The notes under the pieces are model-generated. The model ran no database searches, was not told the DNA's origin, and worked only from the letters and a program-made list of their open reading frames with translations. Shown one piece after another: positions 42,464 through 50,432 of a stretch of DNA of 50,432 bases. The stretch is from positions 1-50,432 of the forward strand of contig CAMAZP010000025.1 in NCBI GenBank assembly GCA_945863605.1. Reading direction: 5' to 3'. A program made the translations under genes and the position numbers. The stretch is from Chitinophaga pinensis (GTDB lineage Bacteria; Bacteroidota; Bacteroidia; Flavobacteriales_D; Crocinitomicaceae). Numbering within the stretch: the stretch's first letter is position 1; each line of letters starts with the position of its first letter.

Positions 42464-44809
42464 ATGATTATGAAAGGAAGATTACTTGCTTTTGCGACCC
42501 TTATTGTGCCTTTTTTAATGCAAGCTCAAATCACTGGGAAAGTGAATGATAGGCTTACAAACAATGCTATAATAGGAGCAAAAATTATTGCATCAGACGG
42601 ATCTAAAGCTATATCTGATTATGATGGAAATTTCAAATTAAACGTTCAAAATTACCCAGTAACCCTCATTACCTCAATGCTTCAATATGTTAATGATACA
42701 ATTGTTGTAAATAAAGCAGGTGCAATAGTAATTAAATTGGGAGAACCGACCAAAGATTTAGAAACAGTTGTTGTTTCAGCAGGTCGTAGAAAACAAGCTA
42801 TAGAAGAAGTTCCTGTTTCAATGGAAATTATTCGCCCCCAATTAATTGACAATAAAGGAATCACCGACTTGGAGCAAGCTGTCGACCAAACTCCCGGAGT
42901 GTTTACAATGGATGGACAGGTAAGTATACGTGGTGGTTCTGGTTTTGCTTATGGAACAGGGAGTCGTGTTTTGTTACTTTGGAATGGAATGCCACTTTTA
43001 TCAGGTTATGCTGGGGATACGCAATGGAACGCAATACCAATGGAACAAGCATCTCAAATTGAAGTGATGAAAGGAGCTGCTTCTGTCTTGTATGGTAGTG
43101 GAGCATTAAACGGTGTAATTTCACTAGCTGAAAAAGAACCAGGAATCAAACCAGAAACAAAATTAAAAGTTGCCTATGGCTTCTACGATAATCCTAAACG
43201 TGCAACCCTTAAATGGTGGAGTAGGGCACCAATGATGCAACAGATTGAAGCATATAGAAGCCAAATGTTTAAAAAATTAGGATATACTATCTCAACAACA
43301 CTGTTTCATAATGATGGTTATCGTCAAGGAGAATCTGAATATAGAGGGCGTGTAAGCGGAAGTTTATATTTTAGACCAGAAAAATTTAATCGTATTAAAG
43401 CTGGAATTGGTTATAATTATCAACTTCAAAAAACGGGTAACTTCCTAATTTGGGAAAGTGATTCATCTGGATATGTACCAAGCGGTGGGGCAGATACAAG
43501 TAATCCTGCATCAACCCTGACGTATAATTTTGGGCATAGATTATTTATAGATCCTTACATTAAATTTATCGACAAAAAGAATAATCGACACACACTTAAA
43601 AACCGGGTTTATTATGCATACAATGGAAACATAAATAATCCCAGCCAAAGTAATGGAGCAATTATTTATTTTGCTGATTATCAATTTCAAAAACAGTTCG
43701 GTAATGGTATAACTTTATCAACCGGTGCATCTAATATTTATAATGTAGTTCAATCAAATCTCTTTGGTGATCATACCTCTAATAACTTCGCAGGTTATTT
43801 TCAATACGAGCATAAAATTGGTAAGTTAGATATAACAGCAGGTCTTAGAATTGAACATTTTCAAATGGACGGTAGAACTGGTGATTCAGATTTTATGTTC
43901 AACAAAAAAGATTCTATTTCTATTCCTGTTTACCCTGTATTAAGAACAGGATTTCACTACGAACTTGCAAAATATACTCATTTAAGAGCGTCTATTGGAC
44001 AAGGAATTCGATACCCATCAGTTGCTGAGCGCTACACACAAACATCCGTAGGTGCATTAAATATCTTCCCTAATCCTGATTTGCGTCCAGAAATCGGATG
44101 GGCGGCTGAAATCGGAATTAAACAAGGTGTTAAAATCGGCGACTGGAAAGGAATGTTTGATGTTGCAGGGTTTATCAACCAATATAGTAATATGATGGAG
44201 TTTGCTTTTGGTGCCTATAATCCAGATTCCATTCAATTAAATAATGACCCTAACAGTCCTGGTTATGTTAATAAATGGGTTGGTTTTAAAGCACAAAACG
44301 CTGAGGCAGCAAGAATTTCTGGAATAGATATTTCATTCAACAGCTTCGGAAGCATAGGTAAGGTTGAAATTATTTCATTAATTGGATACACTTACATGAA
44401 TCCTATAAGCTTAAATAAGGATTCAGCTTATCTTGAAAGTTTTTCAGATCCAGCATCTAAAGTTTTAAAATATAGATTTAAACATCTTGCAAAATTTGAT
44501 CTTGAAGCAAATTATTTGAAATATAGTATAGGTATATCTTGTAGATATAATAGCTACATGAATAATATAGATGCAATTTTTGAAGATGCAATAGGCGGAA
44601 CTACATATATATTACCGGGTCTCAAAGAGTATCGCGAAAAGTTTAATAAAGGCAATTTGGTTTTTGACTTTCGTCTAGGATACAAATTAGGTGAAAAATA
44701 TCGTTTTGGACTAATAGCTAACAATATTTTCAACGCTGAAGTTACTTCTCGACCAGGAGATATTCAACCACCAAGAAATTACATGGCACAAATCCAAATG
44801 AAATTCTAA
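42464..44809 (+). CDS. TonB-dependent receptor, tandem copy 2
   Basis: A 781-residue paralogue of the preceding receptor with the same layout: signal peptide (about 1-22), regulatory-like domain, DLETVVVSAG box, plug (VSIRGGSGFAYGTGSRVLLLWNGMPL) and barrel. The plug is about 70% identical to copy 1 by eye, while barrel loops differ more, as expected for receptors with related but distinct ligands. A second in-frame ATG at 42470 is possible. The next gene, kdsB, begins 2 bases after its stop. Confidence 0.95.
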   Translation: MIMKGRLLAFATLIVPFLMQAQITGKVNDRLTNNAIIGAKIIASDGSKAISDYDGNFKLNVQNYPVTLITSMLQYVNDTIVVNKAGAIVIKLGEPTKDLETVVVSAGRRKQAIEEVPVSMEIIRPQLIDNKGITDLEQAVDQTPGVFTMDGQVSIRGGSGFAYGTGSRVLLLWNGMPLLSGYAGDTQWNAIPMEQASQIEVMKGAASVLYGSGALNGVISLAEKEPGIKPETKLKVAYGFYDNPKRATLKWWSRAPMMQQIEAYRSQMFKKLGYTISTTLFHNDGYRQGESEYRGRVSGSLYFRPEKFNRIKAGIGYNYQLQKTGNFLIWESDSSGYVPSGGADTSNPASTLTYNFGHRLFIDPYIKFIDKKNNRHTLKNRVYYAYNGNINNPSQSNGAIIYFADYQFQKQFGNGITLSTGASNIYNVVQSNLFGDHTSNNFAGYFQYEHKIGKLDITAGLRIEHFQMDGRTGDSDFMFNKKDSISIPVYPVLRTGFHYELAKYTHLRASIGQGIRYPSVAERYTQTSVGALNIFPNPDLRPEIGWAAEIGIKQGVKIGDWKGMFDVAGFINQYSNMMEFAFGAYNPDSIQLNNDPNSPGYVNKWVGFKAQNAEAARISGIDISFNSFGSIGKVEIISLIGYTYMNPISLNKDSAYLESFSDPASKVLKYRFKHLAKFDLEANYLKYSIGISCRYNSYMNNIDAIFEDAIGGTTYILPGLKEYREKFNKGNLVFDFRLGYKLGEKYRFGLIANNIFNAEVTSRPGDIQPPRNYMAQIQMKF

Positions 44810-44811
44810 TA

Positions 44812-45543
44812 ATGAAAGTTCTTGGAATCATTCCTGCTCGATTTGATTCTTCACGTTTTCCTGGTAAGCCTTTAATTGATTTAAAGGGAAAAACAATGAT
44901 TCAACGTGTTTATGAAGGCGTTCTAAAATCTTCAAAAATAGATGAGGTAATAGTTGCAACGGATGATCAACGAATTTTTGATGAAGTAATTCGTTTTGGT
45001 GGGAAGGTAGAAATGACTGCTTCAACCCATAAAAGTGGAACAGATAGATGCGGAGAAGTAGCAAAAAGACATCCAGAATTTGATTTAATAATCAATATTC
45101 AAGGAGATGAACCATTAGTCAATTATTTACAGCTTGAAGCACTTATTTATTCATTTGAAAATCAAGAAACGTTAATTGCTACCTTATCCAATAAATCCAT
45201 TTCACAAGAAGACCTTATCAATCCCAATCGCATTAAAATTGTTACGGATGTGAATAATTTTGCACTTTATTTTAGTAGAAGTTCAATTCCAAATTCTGCC
45301 AATTTTAAAGGCAATCCAATGCTTTCATATCCTTTTCTTCGACACATTGGTTTATATGCTTACAGAAGAGAAACACTTCTTCAACTGATTGAACTTGAAC
45401 CAACTATTTTAGAACAAATTGAATCACTTGAACAATTGCGTTGGCTTTTTTACGGTTATAAAATTAAATTGGTAGTAACAACTATTGAAACCCCTAACAT
45501 TGACGTGCCAGAAGACATTCAAAAGGTACTACCGTTTTTGTAA
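44812..45543 (+). CDS. kdsB: 3-deoxy-manno-octulosonate cytidylyltransferase (CMP-Kdo synthetase)
   Basis: A 243-residue nucleotidyltransferase. The N-terminal GIIPARFDSSRFPGKPL binds CTP, and VIVATDD, MTASTHKSGTDR and IINIQGDEPLV are KdsB signatures. It activates Kdo for lipopolysaccharide inner core synthesis, in the cytoplasm. It starts 2 bases after a TonB receptor gene and so is probably on that transcript, an unusual neighbour for a core envelope enzyme. No other kds gene is here. Confidence 0.96.
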   Translation: MKVLGIIPARFDSSRFPGKPLIDLKGKTMIQRVYEGVLKSSKIDEVIVATDDQRIFDEVIRFGGKVEMTASTHKSGTDRCGEVAKRHPEFDLIINIQGDEPLVNYLQLEALIYSFENQETLIATLSNKSISQEDLINPNRIKIVTDVNNFALYFSRSSIPNSANFKGNPMLSYPFLRHIGLYAYRRETLLQLIELEPTILEQIESLEQLRWLFYGYKIKLVVTTIETPNIDVPEDIQKVLPFL

Positions 45544-45550
45544 CAACTTA

Positions 45551-45580
45551 TTGTTAATTGCGTAAGTTTTCATAAATTTG
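45551..45580 (+). promoter_or_regulatory. Promoter (TTG-N19-TAaaTTTG) of the HU-CCDC81/SPOR gene, near-leaderless
   Basis: TTG at 45551-45553 and TAAATTTG at 45573-45580 are 19 bases apart, a full Bacteroidota promoter match. The -7 box ends 4 bases before the ATG at 45585, so the mRNA would begin at or about the start codon. Confidence 0.65.
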
Positions 45581-45584
45581 AAAT

Positions 45585-46649
45585 ATGTTTTCAGTTGAAG
45601 AAATAATCTGTCAGTTACTATTACGTCATTCGTGTGTAATCATTCCATCTTTTGGTGGATTTGTAGCGCAGTCTGTTTCTGCAACTATCGATAAAGAAAA
45701 TGGTATTATTTATCCACCATCAAAACATTTATTGTTTAATAAAAACTTAATCAATAATGATGGTCTTTTAACGGCTGAATACGCATCTTTCAATAGAATT
45801 AATTACACTGACTCGCTTATTAAAATTGATTTATTTACAAATCGTTTAAAAGCAGAATTAAACGCAGGAAGAAAAGTTGAATTGCCAAAAATAGGCACCT
45901 TTCATTTGGATTTGGAAAAAAATATTTGTTTCGAGCAAAATCGTTATTTCAATTTTTTATTAAATGCCTATGGTTTAGCAAATGTTCAATTTGTTTCAAC
46001 TACAAAAACACAAGAGCAGCTTGAAGACAAAAAGGCTATTAATGTTGAGGTTAAGTATCCAATAGAAGCCCCTGAAACTCCAATAATTGATATAAATAGT
46101 CCTAAAAAATCCCGAAAATATATTAAATATGTTGCAGCTGCAGCGTGTTTTCTTCCAATTGCATTTTACTCGTTTTGGATACCTGTAAAAACTAATGTAA
46201 TTAATTCTGGAGTAATCTCTATCAATGATTTTAATCCATTTTATAAATCGAAAAAAGGGCTATATTCACCATCGAAGGCAGACTTTAACTCAATCAAATT
46301 TGAAGATGTAAGTTATGTTGCCGCGCCAGCTGATGCTCCCGAACTGATCACCAGCCAACCTTCAAAAGAATTCCAGATAGCTGATAATACGATTATTTCT
46401 AGTCAAACTAATAATATTAAAATCACTAATAAAAGACAAAATTTTGAATATGTAGTTGGTTGTTTCTCAAGTAATACAAATGCATTGAATTTAGTAAATA
46501 ACTTAAAAAATCAAGGTTTTGATGCAAGTATTATAGCTGGTGGAAACTTAATACGTGTCAGTATTGGATGTGCTTCGAATTCAAAAGAATTAGACTCATT
46601 AATCCAACTCTCTAACTCTAAAGGTTACCAAGGTTGGATTCTAAAATAA
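45585..46649 (+). CDS. HU-CCDC81-domain and SPOR-domain membrane protein
   Basis: A 354-residue single-pass protein. Residues 1-135 resemble the two bacterial CCDC81-like HU domains (LLLRHSCVIIPSFGGFVAQ; LKAELNAGRKVELPKIGTFHLDLEKNICFEQ). A linker follows, then one membrane helix (about 182-200), then a spacer and a C-terminal SPOR domain (about 285-354, FEYVVGCFSS...GNLIRVSIGC), which in other proteins binds denuded glycan strands at division sites. The HU-like part is therefore cytoplasmic and the SPOR part periplasmic. It may link a cytoplasmic partner to septal wall. Such proteins recur in Bacteroidota, but their role is little known. The C1 peptidase gene starts 8 bases later. Confidence 0.85.
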   Translation: MFSVEEIICQLLLRHSCVIIPSFGGFVAQSVSATIDKENGIIYPPSKHLLFNKNLINNDGLLTAEYASFNRINYTDSLIKIDLFTNRLKAELNAGRKVELPKIGTFHLDLEKNICFEQNRYFNFLLNAYGLANVQFVSTTKTQEQLEDKKAINVEVKYPIEAPETPIIDINSPKKSRKYIKYVAAAACFLPIAFYSFWIPVKTNVINSGVISINDFNPFYKSKKGLYSPSKADFNSIKFEDVSYVAAPADAPELITSQPSKEFQIADNTIISSQTNNIKITNKRQNFEYVVGCFSSNTNALNLVNNLKNQGFDASIIAGGNLIRVSIGCASNSKELDSLIQLSNSKGYQGWILK

Positions 46650-46656
46650 TAATCAC

Positions 46657-47916
46657 ATGAATTTTAAAATTAGATTTTTTGCGATACCTCTATTTTTGGT
46701 GTCGAACTTTTTATTTGGTCAAATCACGAACGTTGAAGGCAGTAAATATCAGTTCAAAAAAATTGTACACCATGACGCAACACCTGTAGAAAGTCAAGGG
46801 AAAACTTCAACTTGTTGGTCTTTTTCAGCACTTTCCTTTTTTGAGTCAGAGATTATGCGAATCAGTGGTAAAAAAGAGGTTACACCATTAGCTGAAATGT
46901 TTGTTGTTCGAAAAGCATACGAAATGAAAGCAATAAAATACATTCGCATGGATGGAAAAATTAATTTTGCGCAAGGTGGAGCTTTTCATGACATTCCTTT
47001 AATAATTAGAAATTATGGTATTGTTCCTTATCCAATTTACAGTGGATATGATCCATCAAAAAATTTAAAATCGACAGATTTTAAATTAGATGGAACTTTA
47101 ATTAAAGAAGAAAAATTTACATATAACCACGAACAATTATTCAACTCACTCAAGCAAAAGGTTAACGAAGTGTTAGAAACTACCTATGATCCAAAAGGAG
47201 TTAAATTAGATTGGATAAAGGATTATAATTCAATTTTAAACAAATTTCTTGGAGATGATATTGAAACATTTGTGTGGCAAGGAAAAAAGTTTACACCAAA
47301 ATCTTATGCAAATGAAATCGGATTAGTTATGGATAATTATATTTCATTAACGTCCTTCACTAATCACCCAATGTATTCAAAGTGTATGTTAGAAATACCT
47401 GACAACTGGGCTTGGGGCGAAAGCTATAATCTTCCTTTAGATGATTTGTTTAATGTTACAGTTGATGCTTTAAAAAATGGATACACAGTAGCTTGGGGAG
47501 CTGATGTTTCTGAAAAAGGATTCAGTTTTAAGAATGGAATCGCAATTGTACCCAAAGACGAATCAACAATTGAAGTTAAAGGACAAGACTCCAAAGGCTT
47601 TAATGATGCTGGAGCAGATAGAAATTCAAATGCATTTTTGAATCCGACTGAAGAATTAAATATCACACAAGAAATAAGACAAGTAGGTTACGATAATAAA
47701 ACCACACAAGACGATCATGGAATGCACATTGTTGGTTTGTATCAAGATCAAAATGGAAAAAATTATTTCTTAGTTAAAAATTCTTGGGGAACTAGTAACC
47801 TTCCTAAAGGATATTTATATGTTTCTGAAGCTTATTTCAACTACAAAACCATCAATGTTTACTTGCATAAAGATGGGGTATCAGATTCTATTAGAAGTAA
47901 GCTTTCATCTAAATAA
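46657..47916 (+). CDS. Exported C1-family (bleomycin hydrolase-like) cysteine peptidase
   Basis: A 419-residue papain-fold enzyme of the C1B/bleomycin hydrolase type. Gln47, Cys53 (QGKTSTCWSFSA), His357 (DDHGMHIVGLY) and Asn375 (VKNSWG) form the active site. Cytosolic relatives are aminopeptidases. This one has an N-terminal signal peptide (MNFKIRFFAIPLFLVSNFLFGQ), so it should act in the periplasm or outside. It starts 8 bases after the SPOR protein gene and probably shares its transcript. Confidence 0.9.
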   Translation: MNFKIRFFAIPLFLVSNFLFGQITNVEGSKYQFKKIVHHDATPVESQGKTSTCWSFSALSFFESEIMRISGKKEVTPLAEMFVVRKAYEMKAIKYIRMDGKINFAQGGAFHDIPLIIRNYGIVPYPIYSGYDPSKNLKSTDFKLDGTLIKEEKFTYNHEQLFNSLKQKVNEVLETTYDPKGVKLDWIKDYNSILNKFLGDDIETFVWQGKKFTPKSYANEIGLVMDNYISLTSFTNHPMYSKCMLEIPDNWAWGESYNLPLDDLFNVTVDALKNGYTVAWGADVSEKGFSFKNGIAIVPKDESTIEVKGQDSKGFNDAGADRNSNAFLNPTEELNITQEIRQVGYDNKTTQDDHGMHIVGLYQDQNGKNYFLVKNSWGTSNLPKGYLYVSEAYFNYKTINVYLHKDGVSDSIRSKLSSK

Positions 47917-47955
47917 TACAATTTTAATATGAATATACATTTAAATTTATTAACC

Positions 47956-48783
47956 ATGAAAAACCTCCTAATTATCAGTCTTGTAGCGATTTCTTTAACA
48001 TCTTGTATGAAAAACAGACTTAAAAAAGATCAATCAGCTTTAGTAAACTACAAAATTGAAACAGCATTTGATGAAATGACTAATATTTCCGACCAAGCTA
48101 TTACTGGAAATATGGTTTATTACAAAAGCGGTCAAGTCATTTTTGCAAAACCAGGTCAAAATATCGCCTTTGAAAAAGCAGATTGTAATGTAATTATTAC
48201 AATTGATACAACAAGTTCACCAAAATCTGTTACCGTTGATTACGGTTCTTCAAACTGTACATGTAACGATGGCAAAACTAGAAGAGGAAAAATCATTACA
48301 ACTTTCACGGGTCAATACATCGCGCCTGGAACAATCATTACGCACACACCAGTTGATTATTATGTGAATGACGTTAAATTCGAAGGAACGAAAACAGTTC
48401 AAAATATGGGTACAAATGCAAATGATCAACCTTATTTTAACGTGCAAATTGATGGTACTGCAACACTTGAAACTGGCGAAGTGGTTAATTATACCTCAAC
48501 AAGGGTGAGAACGTGGACAACTGGTTTCAATACGCTTTTAAATCGATTTGACGATGAATACGACATCACTGGAACTTCAGAGGCAACATTTTCAAGCGGA
48601 GGTGGTTACACGGGATTTACAACTTCACCGATAAAGATTAAAGTAGGGTGTGGATTTCCAGTAAGTGGAACTTTGGATATAACCCCAACAGATAAACCTG
48701 TTCGTCAAATCAATTACGGAGATGGTACTTGTGATTATAGTTTCACTGTAACAGTTAGTGGGTATACCTTTACAATAAATTAA
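47956..48783 (+). CDS. Putative lipoprotein, function unknown
   Basis: I start at ATG 47956, giving 275 residues with a clean lipoprotein signal (MKNLLIISLVAISLTSC, lipobox LTSC with lipidated Cys17). A Met nine codons upstream would spoil the signal. The mature part is beta-rich, with NCTCNDGKTRRGKIITTFTGQY and repeated Thr-rich strands, and the final segment is Cys-containing (KVGCGFPVSGTLDI, DGTCDYSFTV). I do not recognise a family with confidence. It is followed by an intrinsic terminator and probably closes the preceding transcript. Confidence 0.75.
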   Translation: MKNLLIISLVAISLTSCMKNRLKKDQSALVNYKIETAFDEMTNISDQAITGNMVYYKSGQVIFAKPGQNIAFEKADCNVIITIDTTSSPKSVTVDYGSSNCTCNDGKTRRGKIITTFTGQYIAPGTIITHTPVDYYVNDVKFEGTKTVQNMGTNANDQPYFNVQIDGTATLETGEVVNYTSTRVRTWTTGFNTLLNRFDDEYDITGTSEATFSSGGGYTGFTTSPIKIKVGCGFPVSGTLDITPTDKPVRQINYGDGTCDYSFTVTVSGYTFTIN

Positions 48784-48800
48784 GAAAATTAAAATTTATT

Positions 48801-48832
48801 AAAAGACTGCTTCTATGAGGCGGTCTTTTTTT
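48801..48832 (+). terminator. Intrinsic terminator after the lipoprotein gene
   Basis: AAAGACTGC (48802-48810) pairs with GCGGTCTTT (48820-48828), including one G-T pair, around a nine-base loop. It is followed by a T-run of seven. It lies 18 bases after the stop and ends against the convergent DUF4783 gene. Confidence 0.85.
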
Positions 48833-49214
48833 ATTCTTTTTCAATTGTTAAACTTTTCAATTTTGAATCTGCTTTTTCAGCTTGAAAATGAAATGTTGTT
48901 CTAAAACTCTCTTTACCAATTGTATATTTACCAATTGTAAAAACACCATCTGAGTTTTCTTTACCTTTAAAAACGAATACAAAATTTCCTTTTGGTTTTT
49001 TTGAGAAAAATTCTGTAAGAATCATTTCAGCTTGAGCATGGTTGTAAGCACCTTCTTTACCAAGTATATTAAGTAGTATCTTATCTTTTCCCATCATTAC
49101 AATAGCTTTTGCGTCATTAGACGTCATCGCTTTTTGAATAGAATTGTATGGTACTTCGATGGAGGTTGTAAATAGAATTAAGATTCCTGTAAAAAGTGTA
49201 ATTAGTGAATTCAT
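48831..49214 (-). CDS. DUF4783 family exported protein
   Basis: A 127-residue protein with a signal peptide (about 1-19) and the DUF4783 pattern: IQKAMTSNDAKAIVMMGKDKILLNILGKEGAYNHAQAEMILTEFFSKKPKGNFVFVFKG. The fold is NTF2-like and the family is common in Bacteroidota without a known function. It stands alone between the terminator and the upstream lipoprotein gene, with no overlap. Confidence 0.85.
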   Translation of the reverse strand: MNSLITLFTGILILFTTSIEVPYNSIQKAMTSNDAKAIVMMGKDKILLNILGKEGAYNHAQAEMILTEFFSKKPKGNFVFVFKGKENSDGVFTIGKYTIGKESFRTTFHFQAEKADSKLKSLTIEKE

Positions 49215-49255
49215 GATTTGGATTTTAACAAATATTATGCCGAAAGTTTATAGTA

Positions 49256-50182
49256 CTAAAGACGTTTTAAAAGAGAATCTTCATTAATTTTCATTATTTT
49301 AAAAGTATTTTTTTCTTTTGGAAGACTATTAATTGGTAGCATTTTTAATTTTTTGACATAATTTAAATTGTTTATTTTTTTATTTAAAAAAGACAAAAAA
49401 AGGAGTGTATATGAAAAGTTTTCAGCTTCTTTAACAATGCCCAAACATTTTCTATCAGCGAAAAGACCATTAATTTGATTTAAATTAAAATCGTTTATTC
49501 TTTTATTTCTTTCTGGTAAATGTGGATAGTCTAATTGATTTGACCAATTAATTAATATTAGTTGTTTACTAGTAAGGCTATCAGTACTTGATTCTAATGG
49601 ACTTAAGTTTTTTACAAATGATTTTTTCCATTTGATATAATCATCTGGATTTTTCTTGAACAAATAATTTAAATGGGCTAAGAATACGTTTGTATTTGTC
49701 GATTCATAATTTGAAAATTTATATTTATTGTTTAAATCTGAATAAATTTTAGGTGTATTAAGGCTATCTACTACATATGAAAAACCAAAAGGATCTAATC
49801 CTACTGCAAACCAAGTGTTATTTTTAAATGCTCTAAACTTTGACATGTTCTCTTTTCGAGTTGATTCAGATATTCGATGAAAAGAAATAGAGTTTAATTC
49901 TTTTACTGAATTCAATGAATTTACGAATACTAGGTCAATCTTAGAATTAAAATGATTTTTGTACAATTTTTTTTTAATTGAATCAGCTGTTAAATGGACG
50001 ATCTTTATGTGAATACCGTTTTCTTTTGTAAAAGCATAAAACAATGATGTATCCTTGGGACATAGAAAGTCAGAAGCAATGATAATTTCTTTTTTTGGGC
50101 TTTGTTTCGCATTATTAAGATCACATGACGTAATCAAAATAACTAGAGAAAAAAAATAAATTAACCTATTTAAATTAAACAT
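49256..50182 (-). CDS. Solute-binding-protein-like lipoprotein
   Basis: The ATG at 50182 gives 308 residues with a lipoprotein signal (MFNLNRLIYFFSLVILITSC, Cys20). The longer frame from 50266 is rejected because it starts inside mnmE and upstream of a -7 box. The mature part begins KEIIIASDFLCPKDTSLFYAFTKENGIHIKIVHLTADSIKKKL, the usual opening of type 2 periplasmic binding proteins for iron or polyamines (strand, Asp/Ser, acidic helix, strand). The family is only suggested, since later motifs are weak. There is no permease or ATPase in the window, so it may be an orphan binding protein. Confidence 0.65.
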   Translation of the reverse strand: MFNLNRLIYFFSLVILITSCDLNNAKQSPKKEIIIASDFLCPKDTSLFYAFTKENGIHIKIVHLTADSIKKKLYKNHFNSKIDLVFVNSLNSVKELNSISFHRISESTRKENMSKFRAFKNNTWFAVGLDPFGFSYVVDSLNTPKIYSDLNNKYKFSNYESTNTNVFLAHLNYLFKKNPDDYIKWKKSFVKNLSPLESSTDSLTSKQLILINWSNQLDYPHLPERNKRINDFNLNQINGLFADRKCLGIVKEAENFSYTLLFLSFLNKKINNLNYVKKLKMLPINSLPKEKNTFKIMKINEDSLLKRL

Positions 50183-50210
50183 AAAAAAAACAGAAAACTT
50201 CAAGTCTCTG

Positions 50211-50218
50211 CAAATATA
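50211..50218 (-). promoter_or_regulatory. -7 box (TAtaTTTG) of the solute-binding-like lipoprotein gene
   Basis: Reading leftward, TATATTTG matches TAnnTTTG, with a TTG 14 bases further upstream (50235-50233), somewhat short of normal spacing. The mRNA would start near 50204, which supports the ATG at 50182. Confidence 0.5.
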
Positions 50219-50255
50219 AAAATTTACTAGGTCAATTATGAATTGAATATTTTTA

Positions 50256-50432
50256 CTACTTTCCAATACAAAACTTACTAAAGATATTACCTAATAAATC
50301 TTTATCAATTTGTATTTCTCCAGTAATATTTCCTAATTGGCGCATTGCTTCTCGAATGTCCATTGCGATAAAATCTCCCGTTGTTCCGTTGTCTAAATCG
50401 TATTGTGCTTTTTCAAGTGCGCTTGCTGTTTT
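50256..50432 (-). CDS. mnmE: tRNA modification GTPase MnmE, C-terminal fragment (5' end outside window)
   Basis: The last 58 codons of mnmE, read from the right edge to the TAG at 50256. The sequence DFIAMDIREAMRQLGNITGEI...LLGNIFSKFCIGK is the family's C-terminal helical domain, ending in the invariant FCIGK with its Cys, which is needed for modifying wobble uridine in tRNA with MnmG. The frame is intact. It is cut by the window, not by mutation. Confidence 0.96.
   Translation of the reverse strand, partial: KTASALEKAQYDLDNGTTGDFIAMDIREAMRQLGNITGEIQIDKDLLGNIFSKFCIGK

Noticed and set aside
50183..50266. N-terminal extension of the solute-binding-like lipoprotein
   Set aside because: It starts inside mnmE and upstream of the -7 box, and it would bury the lipoprotein signal.
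1246..50432. Search for tRNA genes, rRNA, insertion sequence ends, integrases or attachment sites
   Set aside because: All gaps are short and AT-rich, and none shows a cloverleaf, transposase frame, or flanking direct repeats.

Overview
The window is an AT-rich (roughly one-third GC by eye) chromosomal stretch from a member of the Bacteroidota, most likely order Flavobacteriales. A Crocinitomicaceae/Fluviicola-like organism is a guess, not a proof. The evidence is the set of Bacteroidota-only families (PorP/SprF, PorV/PorQ, a type IX secretion C-terminal sorting domain, DUF4783, HU-CCDC81/SPOR), several large TonB-dependent receptors, start codons without Shine-Dalgarno sequences, and repeated TAnnTTTG -7 promoter boxes, which are the Bacteroidota sigma signature. 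Coding density is very high and no gene-free stretch exceeds 300 bases. I see no rRNA, tRNA, insertion sequence, prophage or CRISPR array.

Layout. 1-1245 (-): a secreted alpha/beta hydrolase cut by the left edge. 1389-3882 (-): paaABCD, the phenylacetyl-CoA epoxidase. Divergent from it, 4016-6839 (+): two paralogous PaaE-type reductases and an overlapping short-chain dehydrogenase. 6890-11370 (+): a PorP/SprF outer-membrane protein, a TPR/PD40/OmpA-like partner and a membrane acyltransferase. 11373-13338 (-): an SGNH hydrolase, a HIT protein and GreA. 13413-22475 (-): an operon of a 1257-aa TonB-dependent receptor, a 1397-aa secreted protein and a PorV/PorQ-family barrel. 22647-24365 (+): phosphopantetheinyl transferase, a (geranylgeranyl/heptaprenyl)glyceryl phosphate synthase and a small membrane protein, all overlapping.

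24362-29899: nadC (-), uvrC (+), a secreted M43 metalloprotease with a type IX sorting tail (-), and an acyl-CoA thioesterase (+). 29981-35389 (-): an OmpA protein with eight thrombospondin type 3 repeats, a membrane-anchored propeller-like protein and rnhB. 35446-35814 (+): a small secreted protein. 35876-38301 (-): folA, thyA and a homocysteine methyltransferase controlled by a SAM-I riboswitch. 38560-40014: dgkA (+) and dprA (-), overlapping tail to tail. 40067-47916 (+): two tandem TonB-dependent receptors, kdsB, an HU-CCDC81/SPOR protein and a secreted C1 peptidase, followed by a lipoprotein (47956-48783). 48831-50432 (-): a DUF4783 protein, a solute-binding-like lipoprotein and the 3' end of mnmE.

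How the genes work together. Three themes stand out. The first is aerobic phenylacetate catabolism. The second is an envelope and type IX secretion theme: the PorP pair, the PorV triad, the sorting-tail protease and the OmpA pair. The third is folate and methionine one-carbon metabolism: thyA, folA and the riboswitch-controlled methyltransferase. Nothing here is a clear unknown defence or mobile system. The best candidate for an undescribed system is the TonB-receptor / 1397-aa secreted protein / PorV-like barrel operon.
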